From positions 31,590,129 to 31,654,128 of the forward strand of contig OY743180.1 in assembly GCA_963555705.1 (NCBI GenBank): a stretch of DNA of 64,000 nt, given 5' to 3'. The first letter of the stretch is position 1, and each line of letters opens with the position of its first letter. Shown piece by piece: positions 55,671 through 64,000 of the stretch. A program made the position numbers and the translations under genes. The DNA is from Ligustrum vulgare (taxonomy: Eukaryota; Streptophyta; Magnoliopsida; Lamiales; Oleaceae). Below the pieces are notes generated by a model. It was given only the letters and a program-made list of their open reading frames with translations. It was not told the DNA's origin and ran no database searches.

Positions 55671-55675
55671 ATTTT

Positions 55676-57359
55676 CCGTTTTCCTCGACACTTAATGCTT
55701 ATGCAATCACAATCTTTATGATAATGTTTTACACAGGTGTTGTTTTTCCCATGCTAACAATTAAAAGGGATCAGATGAAAGTGTAAAGGACAAACCTCTT
55801 GTGACAAAGTCCCAAAAAGGGGTATTTGCACTAAAGAAAACTTAATTAACATCCTCCAAGGGGCATAAGTACACAAATTAAACTAGGATAGTTCTAGAAT
55901 CTAATATAAGAAAATTACATCTCTATTTTGAGAGTTTTGACTTATTGGTCCTTCTAACATTCTAACTTTTTACTATATATACAAATTAGACTAAAACTGC
56001 CTACTGCTTTGAACATTTGATTTGCCGCTTAGCTTCGTAACCTACCTGGGATAACCGATGTCCACTATCTTGCTTAACCGTCGTCCACTCATTGCTTAAT
56101 TGTTGTCCACTTCTCTACATCAAATAACTCCCCATTATCTTCACTAAATGTTCACGTCATGGTAACTACTCATGTATGGCTATACAGGTTTCCTTAGATA
56201 ATGTGATAAATTGTGGAAACTGCTTCTCGCCTAATCGCCTAAGTAGTTCTGCAATTGCCTAATTGTCTAAACTCCTCCACATTGTCCTATTATTGGTAAT
56301 GAGCTCTAATATTTTAGGCTTCCATATTGGGCTTCCAGGTTTGGTATTTTTATGGGTCAATAATTACCTCCCAATATAGTCAACGTGCAATCATTATTTT
56401 TGTCATCTTCAAAGTATTTGCTCATCTTTGTGATCACAGAATGATGAATGGTATGAAACTTCAGATATTCCGACCATCTTTTTTCTCAAAATATGGCCCA
56501 TTTATTCCGACCATCACATAACTATGGCCATTTGTATTCCACCGCTTCATCTTCTTATCTTCTATAAATAAGGTTAAGCCATTGTTGTACTTTCATCTCA
56601 TGTGATCTTCTTCTTCATTCCCCATTAGAAAGCATAATTCCTGTAATAACCATGAAAATGATTGGTCCTCCAAACTCAATGAATCGAACATTTCGTTTTC
56701 TTTTCAGCAAGAAGTCGTTTGGTTTTTTGCCAATTTTGCCATTTATCTTGAAACCTCCATTGGTATGGGAGATATAGGAAATAGTTTTTGGCAAATGAAG
56801 GTCTTCTCAACACCCCTTCCATTTATGATTACCAGCGGGGATTCTTGTGGTGAGGTGGTTGCTTGTTGAGAGTGCTTCTCATGTCGTTGCTTGTTTCAAG
56901 TGCTTCCCAAGCCGTTGCTTGTTGCGAGTGCTTCTCAATTTGCTACCAAATCATTTTGACCTTCATGGTAATTTGACTCTTCTAGCCAGACTATGGGGTG
57001 TTCTTTGCAGTAATACATTTAGGAAGGCGATGACAATTCCATTTTCCAATGTAGTAGTTGGTAAGAGATTAGTAGTGGTCTGCTTCTATGTGAGTTCTTT
57101 TGAGAGTGCGCCCTGTAGGGAATTTGTATCTTTTGGTTGTAAAGAATTCTTTTAATAATCATAAAGCTTCTGTTTGAATGTCATTTGCTCTATTCTTTAC
57201 TTGAACGTCATCGTTCTGTTTTTTTCACTTGTCGATATCATCCTTTTATTATCTTATATTATAAAAGAAGAAGAATAAGACGACGGCGTCCTGTTGGTCA
57301 TGTGCATTATACATACTCTTAATTGCATGCAGCATCATCTTTTATCTATTTGTGCATTT
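55676..57359. other. Unassigned, probably 3' region of the minus-strand Tat element; possible antisense promoter at 56563
   Basis: No recognisable protein. TATAAATA at 56563-56570 is followed 80 bases later by ATG 56651 (frame of 39 codons, MKMIGPPNSMNRTFRF...) and by a 102-codon plus-strand frame (56847-57155). Position and direction match the antisense-ORF promoters of the other two Tat copies, but the sequence similarity is not evident. A short local repeat (GTTGCTTGTT...GAGTGCTTCTCA) lies at 56862-56940. Confidence 0.35.
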
Positions 57360-59580
57360 TCTAGTATGGAAGGAACATATTTTTTCAAATACTTTCTATT
57401 GATAACTCTCAGATGTTTCGTCTTATCTGAGTCTTCCGAATGATATGCTCTATTAGGTAATACACTTTTAACCCTATATGGGCATTCCTAGTAGGGTGAC
57501 CACTTCCCATATTTCGGATCTTTGTTGTCTAGGGAGAGAACTATTTTTCCAAACTAGTTCACCCACAATAACAGACTTAGTTATTACCTTCTTGTTATAA
57601 GATTTCGCCATTTTTTGGCTTCTGAACCTGCAGTCGATCTATGTCGTCTAACCTTAATTCGTCCAATTCCAATAAGTCTTGAACCATGACTTCTGCATAT
57701 TGTTCATTTCCTAGATTATTCTGTAACCACTTTGATTGATTGTATTTTGGTTTCCAGTGGTAGTACTGCTTCTTTTCCATATGCGAGTTGAAATGAGTTA
57801 CTTTTGTGCACATCAATGGTGACTTTTTGTAAGCCCAGAGAGCTTTGACTAAGCATTCATGCCAATTTTTGGCATTTTCATCTATCATCTTTCTTATAAT
57901 GCTTTTGACAATTTTGTTGGAAGACTCAACTTGATAATTTTACTGGGCATAATAAGGTGTTGAAATTGCTAACTTGATACCGGATTCACCTAGGAATCTT
58001 TTGACTTTCTCTCCATTCAAAGAAGTCCCGTGATCAACCATCAAAGTCCGAGGTATCCCGAATTGATAAATAATGTGATCTTCAAGTCTATGACTACGAT
58101 GATAAATTTATGTCGCTTGGACGAGGGAGGATAGATTTTTCCTATCAAGTCTATCACCCACCCTTTAAAATGGCAATGGTTTAATAATAGGAGTCATTTC
58201 ACTTGCTAGAATTCTTTGAATCGGTCAATGTCTTTGGCATGCTAAACAATATTTAGCATATTGGACACGTGATTCACCCATTTGTGTCCAAAAGTATCCG
58301 CTCCTGATGATTAACCATCTCATCTTTTGACCTGCTTGGTGAGCTCAACATATTTTGTCGTGCACTTCTACAATAATTGTCTTAGCATCGGATATGTCTA
58401 CACATCTTAACATGATTCCATATGCAAGTTTCTTGTAAAATTCTCTATCTATCAATATGAAATTTAATGTGTACAACTTCATTTTCTTGTTGCCCTTTCC
58501 CTCGAGTTTCTCTAAAAACCTTTTAATTTCTTCTCTCAAGTCTACTGCTCCTCTATGTTCTATACAACTGAGACCACTTGTTCTTCATTGTACTATTGGA
58601 ATTATCCTTCCATATTTGCATATGGAATCTAAATACAGTATTTGGAATAACCTCAAGCCATTTGGGCCAATTTGTTTGCCAAGTCATTATAGATCTTGTT
58701 TACGTATTGAAGTTCCACTTGGTCAAATTCTTCTAGCAATTCGATTTCATATAAACTTACTATAGAATCACTTTGGAATTTTAACATGCCATCTAATTGA
58801 TGAATTACTAACAGAGAACTTCCTTAACCATCATATTTCTGACGTTCATATCTAGTAGTAACTCTAAGCCTAAAATGAGAGCTTCGTACCCAACTTGGTT
58901 ACTAGTGCATATATTTTCTAAGGTAAAAAAGAATTGGTGACATACCCCAAACAGATATATTAATACCACACCGACCCCTGCACCTTTGGCTGTTTTAGAA
59001 CCATAAAAAAATAGTGTCCAAGGTTTTATTTCACACAAGTCAATTTCCAACTCAATTCTCTTGGAACATCGACACATGGGTGGTTAGCCAAGAAGTCTGT
59101 CAATCTTGATTTTTAATGGATTTTTGTGGTATGTACCGTATTTCGAATTTTGAAAAACCTAAAGTCCACAACTCAATCCTTTGATGCAATATAGGGTGAG
59201 AAAACATGTACTTAATCAAATTTTACTTTTGAAATCAAACACACAGTCACAGGCCGAAGATTGGCCCTTAGTTTTGTACGTGTAAAATAAAGAGTCAAAC
59301 ATAATTTTTCTATAGCTGAAAAATTACATTTACATTTATTCAATTGTCTACTAAGATATTAATTTTCTCTTTCCTCACCCACTTGCTCTTCTTGATCTAC
59401 CATTCCGGCTATAGAGTCTTGTTCGACCGATATATACATCTTTACTGGCTTTCCTTGAATGGATGAGAATAATACTGGTGAATTTGACAATTATATCTTT
59501 AGGCTGTCGAAATCCTTTTGATGTTCTTCTGTCTAGATGAGCTCGTTCTAATTTCTGAGCTTTAGAAGTGGCGAAAAAGC
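57360..59580 (-). pseudogene. Tat pol remnant (RNase H and integrase), minus strand
   Basis: Reading leftwards: RT-RNase H linker (about 59560-59380), second RNase H at 59077-58808 (PWTLFFYGSKTAKGAGVGVV, EALILGLELLLDMNVR; the first catalytic Asp is Tyr here), integrase start at 58539-58345 (IDREFYKKLAYGIMLRC, VEVHDKIC), integrase end at 57888-57595 (NWHECLVKALWAYKKSP, AEVMVQDLLELDELRL) and a tail to about 57360 (ITKSVIVGELVW). Stops are numerous. RT should lie to the right, but the LTR at 59581 interrupts. Confidence 0.8.
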
Positions 59581-62500
59581 TGTAGCGCCCCGAGTTCCGT
59601 ATACCCGATTCACTACGTCATTTTCTGTCTAAATTTTTCGAATAATATTTTTGCGGAAGAAATAATTGAAATTCATTTTTGGCAACATTAAATAAACTGT
59701 AATGGCCGCTAAAATTGAAAACATTTATGAAACCATTTGAAATAGTAAATCGAACCATTAATATTGTAAAGAAATTGTCAATATCATAATTTCTCAAATA
59801 AATGAACTTCTCTAAAATATTCGATTGTTTGGAAAATACGGAAATCATTAACGTCAAACTTTCAACCGTTCAACGATTATTGCCACCATCATTCATCGCT
59901 CGCCACCGTCTCCGAAATCTGCAAAACTGTTAAAAGTAGGGTGAGTATTTCATGGGGGAAATACTCAGTAGACTCATCGCAAATTAATTTAATTTATAAA
60001 ATGATTAAACACATAAATCCCGGCTCTTTATAAAACGGGCATTGATAGAGCTTCTTTATAAAACTGCTCTTGATAAAACTCATATTGTGCATTACAGCAC
60101 GGGACATATTTTGCAAATCATATGCTCTTTGAAAACATCTCTTTGAAAACAGTTCTTTGAAAACCATATACTTATAAAACATTTTAATTATGCCAAGCAT
60201 AATTTCTTTTGAAAGCATAACATAAGATAGGATTGAAATCCTCATAAACATAAGAATTTTACCGAACTTAGGTGGTAAGAATTCTTATGTAGTAAAATCA
60301 TAATAACAGTAAGTTTTCATCATAACATAGGATAAAATCGAAATCCTCATAAACATAAGAATTTTACCGAACTTAGGTGGTAAGAATTCTTATGTAGTAA
60401 GTATACCAAGCATAATTTTCTGAAATTCATAGGGATCAATTGCATCATAACATAAGATAGGATCAAAATCCTCATAAACATATGCGACAGGAATTTTACC
60501 GAACTTAGGTGGTAAATCCTCATAAACATATGGAAAGATAGGAATTTTACCGAACTTCGTGGCAAATCCTCATAAACATAGGAGACACAAGAATGTTACC
60601 GAACTTAGGTGGCAAGAATTCTTATGTGTAGCGCTACTAAAACTCCGGTCCCCTTAACATATCATAACTTATCATATGGGACCCAAAACAATCTTGGTAG
60701 ATTGATTTCATAGCAATGATCCAAAAAAAAACATTTTCGTGAAGCATAGGGTATACTTACTTTTCGTAAAACATAAAGTATATTTTCTTTTCATAAAAAC
60801 ATACTTACTTTTCATAACAACATAAGGTATATTTACCTTTCATAAAAACATACTTGTTTTTCTTAAAAATTGACTTTCACAAGTCACATGACATTCATAT
60901 GAAATCATAATTTAAATCAATTAATAAGTGCGAGTCTACCTCAAATCCGACGAGTGCAAAGTTGAGCGGGAATGACTTCAATTTCTTTAAATTCTCCGTA
61001 CGCTTCGTCTTAACCAATAAGTCACTTTAGTATATCGAATATATAGTTCAAAATGATAAATTATAATTTGAAGACTAAAATTGATGTTTTGAAAGTTGAG
61101 GGACTAAAATGAATACTTTTGAAAGTTGAGGGATTAAAATGAATACTTTTGAAACTTGAGCTTAAAATCAAATAAAGTAAATCAGCAGGGACTGAATTGA
61201 TCAGAATTTTAAAATGAAAGGGCTGATTAAAATCATTTAAAACTTAAGGGCTGAAATTGATGATTTTAAAACTAAAAGGACTGAATGGAAACAAATTAAA
61301 ATGTCAGGGACTGATTTGCAAATTCTGGAAAGTTAAATATTAATATTAACAATATCATTTCTCTCTTCATATCTGATCGAAGAGAGAGAGAGAGACCACA
61401 CAGAGAGACGGAGGCGACGATTCAAGCCAAATCCGCCCTTCAGCCGGTGACTCGCCGGCGCAACACCGGTAGCAAGGTGGCGGTGAGTGGCGGTTAAAGG
61501 TTTTGAGAGTATTGGGTGAGAGTTTGTGTGCGAACCGGGGCTGGATTCGAAGCTAGGGTTCGCGATGATACTCCGGCGGAAATTCAGCGATGGTTTAAGG
61601 TAGGTATTTGGTACTCTATTTCTTGGGTTTTTGGGGTTTTGATTTTGGGTTGCGATTTGGAGTTGGGTTTGATCTTTTGGATCGGAGGTTAGGTGGTGAT
61701 GATTCTGGGTAGTAGGCTGGTGGTAGTGTTGTAGGTAGAGGTTAATTGGTGGTCCAGCTGTGAGCTGCAGGCGGCTGGAATGGTTGCTGGAAGTGGGATT
61801 GCAGTTGATTTGGTTGGTTGCAGTGGTGAATTGCAGAGGCAGGGAAAAAGTGTGCTTGGTGGTGTTGCTGTGGTTTGGGTGGTGATTGGCCGGTTTGAAG
61901 TTGAGGCGTGATGGAGGTTGGCTGTTGAAAATGAAAGCTGGCCATGAGTGATCTAATACAGATTGGTGTTGATTGATGATGATGATTAAGATTGTTTGAT
62001 TTGGAGATCAAAATGGTGATAAACGAAATGGGAGGTGGTGATGCTGCTAATGATGATTGGTTGAGTTTCAGACAAATGGAAATTTGATTCAGATGATGGT
62101 TGCTTGTTCATGATTCAATTGGCGTTGAAAAAGCTGCAGGGTGCCAACTGATGATGAATGATTTTGGTTGGTTTCTGATCGTGATGAAAATGTGGATTGG
62201 AGATAGAGGTTTGGATTCAAATGGCTGGTTGATAGTGGTAGCTAGATGGTTTAGATGCAAGATACGAATATGGTGGTGATGATGGCAGATTGCTGGTTGG
62301 TTTGATGGTAGTTGGAGTGTTTAAACGCAGTAGCTGTGGTGATTTGATTGGCAGCTTCTATGTTGATGGTAATTGTATAGAAAATGGTTGCAGTGATGGA
62401 ATTCCTGTGGTGGTGGTGGTGATGAAGATGATGATGTGAATTTGAATTGTAGACAGTGGAGCTGAAATGGTTGCAGATTGGGATTGAAGTATTGTTGCTT

Positions 62501-63123
62501 GTCATTAGAGCTGCTGGTGGTGGAGGAGATGATTTCTTGAATTCATGATAATTGGTCTGATATGTATAAAGAGAAGCATCTTTCTTGCTGGAAAGATGGT
62601 TTTTTTTGTAAAATAATATGGTGGAGAATATCATGATTTGGAGGGGTGGTGATGATAATGATGATGCTTGTATAATGTGATGAAAAGGAGTATAAAGAGA
62701 AAGCAAAACGTGTGAAATAAAATTTTGATTATGATAAGAATTGGACTAACTTTGATTAAGAAATGTATTTAAAACAGATATATTTTGGACTGAAAATAAA
62801 TCTGAGAATGGATGAATTTTGAGATAAAAATTGAATTACATATTTTGGACTTAAAATAATTTAATAAGGAATATTGTTGGGATATTTTAATAAATTTGGA
62901 ATTCAAAATGATTTTGAAAATAATACTTTGAATAAATAATTAAAATAACATAATTTTAGAAATTCGGATTTTAATTTAAAATCGAACAAATTCGATATTT
63001 CTTGACTTGGCTAGACGAATCCGTCGCGGCGTTAACTTCAAAATAATAGGTGAAATAGTAGCGATACAATTTTTCTAAATATTAAAATAATTATTTATTG
63101 CATAAAAATTCTGGGTCGCTATA
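59581..63123 (-). repeat. Large chromovirus-type LTR (3543 bp)
   Basis: Plus-strand reading starts TGTAGCGCCCCGAG and ends GGGTCGCTATA; the next bases ATCTTACCTCCTT...TTTCGTCCTCGAAATT equal those beyond the 3' LTR of the intact chromovirus (30559 onward), so this is the 3' LTR of a minus-strand relative whose body is off-window or lost. The end TATA in place of TGTA suggests mutation. It includes a tandem array (60215-60630), GGACTGAA repeats and a TGG-rich stretch (61600-62500) whose reverse strand gives His/Gln-rich ORFs that I do not consider genes. Confidence 0.7.
60215..60630. repeat. Tandem repeat array in the large LTR
   Basis: Five imperfect units containing AATCCTCATAAACATA and GAATTTTACCGAACTTAGG, spaced about 40 to 110 bases. 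Each unit carries a small inverted pair (TAAGAATT...AATTCTTA). Confidence 0.8.
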
Positions 63124-63604
63124 ATCTTACCTCCTTAAAATAATTTCGTCCTCGAAATTAAACTTACTAAATCTTAAAATTTCTGAATACTTAATCAGAA
63201 TCTCTTCTTCTTATCATCGAAAATTCCAAAAATAATCAAAGAATTACCTGAATATCTTCTCTACGTAATATACCCAAACATATCAACATAATATCATCAA
63301 CTTATCTTTCCAATATTTGTAACCCAAAATTCAGTAAACAAATATCTCCCAAAACTAAGATTCTATACTTAAATGTCACCACATTTCCTGCAAAGTATTT
63401 CTTTCACTTGTATATACGTATGAATTCTGATTCAATACGGTACTCATTTTACTTTCCACGTATCATCACACTATACCAAGATTATCATTATTAAAACAAA
63501 ATATCAGTACCCATAATCCAAGAAAATATTCTAAATCTCCAATCAAATCTCCTTTATCGATAAAATTTAACAGCGCATTACTTCTTGTCTCCTCTTTTCA
63601 TTAA
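63124..63604. other. Sequence beyond the large LTR, decayed chromovirus tail then unassigned
   Basis: The first 60 bases match the polypurine-tract side of a chromovirus. From about 63240 nothing is recognised; AT-rich, no long frame. Confidence 0.4.
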
Positions 63605-63727
63605 AATAATCCTGCGCTTTCTTGCTGGTCACAACATCACGCGGATTCACTCAGATCCTTTGCGCTTTTAAATAGTTCATGCTGGGAAGAGGTTGAATCA
63701 TCAAACAATGGATATCATCCTTTCTAA
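63605..63727 (+). pseudogene. Open frame resembling the end of a flexivirus coat-protein gene
   Basis: A 40-codon open frame with no start, bounded by TAA at 63602 upstream and ending at TAA 63725-63727. It overlaps the following ORF by 20 bases in another frame. The arrangement (upstream gene ending just inside the next ORF) is that of the coat-protein/nucleic-acid-binding-protein junction of carlaviruses and allexiviruses. The residues themselves (HHADSLRSFALLNSSCWEEV) are not diagnostic to me. If viral, the rest of the coat gene is missing. Confidence 0.3.
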
Positions 63728-64000
63728 CATTCGCAAGTATTATTCCAGTCTTCCTATGAATGATCTGAGAAAGATCTATAGAATAAGGCTCGAAAGATTG
63801 AGGTTGCTAATGGCTCATGATATTCCAGAAGATGTTCGCTGGTTGATAGAAGCAAAGGTTCGACTATCTGGTGAATTACCATCAACATTTCCAAAACATA
63901 TGCCTGGTTTAGGCAAAAGCACGTTTGCAAAGAAACGAAGAGCAAAAAGACTGGGTGGTTGCTACAAATGTGCTCGTTGGAACTGTAATACTCTTTGCAA
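63708..64000 (+). CDS. ORF resembling a flexivirus cysteine-rich nucleic-acid-binding protein, partial at window end
   Basis: Open from ATG 63708 for 97 codons to the window edge. The N-terminal half is helical and charged (DLRKIYRIRLERLR). It is followed by SGELPSTFPKHMPGLGKS, then a basic cluster KKRRAKR (residues 75-81) and a cysteine cluster C85-X2-C88-X4-C93-X3-C97. A basic patch just before a CX2C-led finger, after a short helical part, is the layout of the small RNA-binding proteins encoded downstream of the coat protein in carlaviruses and allexiviruses (Pfam Carla_C4 family). No stop or frameshift is seen. It could instead be an unrecognised plant zinc-finger gene; the overlap with an upstream frame favours the viral reading. 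Confidence 0.5.
   Translation, partial: MDIILSNIRKYYSSLPMNDLRKIYRIRLERLRLLMAHDIPEDVRWLIEAKVRLSGELPSTFPKHMPGLGKSTFAKKRRAKRLGGCYKCARWNCNTLC

Noticed and set aside
61742..62706. His/Gln/Asn-rich minus-strand ORFs of 89 and 151 codons
   Set aside because: They come from TGG/TGAT low-complexity sequence in the large LTR; no domain and no gene structure.

Overview
The window looks like a flowering-plant nuclear chromosome, probably a eudicot. It is AT-rich, almost entirely transposable elements nested inside one another, with only hints of host genes at the two ends. The evidence is plant-type retroelement lineages (Tat with dual RNase H, Athila, a chromovirus with a C-terminal chromodomain, Ty1/copia, an L1-type LINE with RNase H), priming sites complementary to plant initiator Met-tRNA, and plant-style DNA transposons (CACTA, hAT, Helitron, MITEs). 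Nothing bacterial or organellar was seen.

Layout. 1-3.57 kb: a possible first exon of a host gene on the minus strand (ATG at 506), then intergenic DNA full of small foldback elements, including one MITE inserted in another with a 10-bp target duplication. 3.58-22.78 kb: a decayed Tat-lineage Ty3/gypsy element (5' LTR, gag, protease, RT, two RNase H domains, integrase, a long antisense ORF with its own TATA box, 3' LTR). Four later insertions, each with a target-site duplication, interrupt it: a rearranged non-autonomous LTR element (4993-9789, TSD GCTGA), a hAT MITE (10224-10665, 8-bp TSD), a second non-autonomous LTR element (15740-18618, TSD CCCTT) and a solo LTR (19094-20625, TSD CTACC). 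22.8-27.7 kb: an Athila-like LTR end with a decayed priming site, abutting a minus-strand Tat fragment (gag and protease, LTR). 27.7-38.0 kb: the antisense ORF of a Tat copy, split by an almost intact chromovirus (28200-37772, TSD ATATA) whose only visible coding lesion is one TAA in integrase. 38-43 kb: LTR fragments, a non-autonomous Helitron and pieces of a hAT transposase. 43.3-47.7 kb: a 4.4-kb non-autonomous CACTA element inside that hAT transposase. 48.2-50.4 kb: 5'-truncated LINE. 50.4-54 kb: copia pol remnant split by a 1.46-kb hAT element. 54.2-55.7 kb: solo LTR. 57.4-59.6 kb: minus-strand Tat pol remnant. 59.6-63.1 kb: a 3.5-kb LTR.

The most unusual items are these. (1) The element at 4993-9789 carries three copies of a 935-bp LTR arranged inverted-direct-internal-direct, so both genomic junctions are U5 ends; the rearrangement breakpoint falls exactly after a second, internal polypurine tract. 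(2) LTRs of two related non-autonomous families carry arrays of the palindrome ACGGCCGT, and an unrelated solo LTR carries four copies of GCGATCGC. (3) At the right edge (63605-64000) two overlapping reading frames resemble the coat-protein end and cysteine-rich nucleic-acid-binding protein arrangement of flexiviruses (carlavirus/allexivirus type), a candidate endogenous RNA-virus insertion. (4) At least two, perhaps three, Tat copies have an antisense ORF preceded by a TATA box facing back toward pol.

All coordinates were read by eye. Boundaries with a target duplication are exact; those of decayed fragments are approximate.
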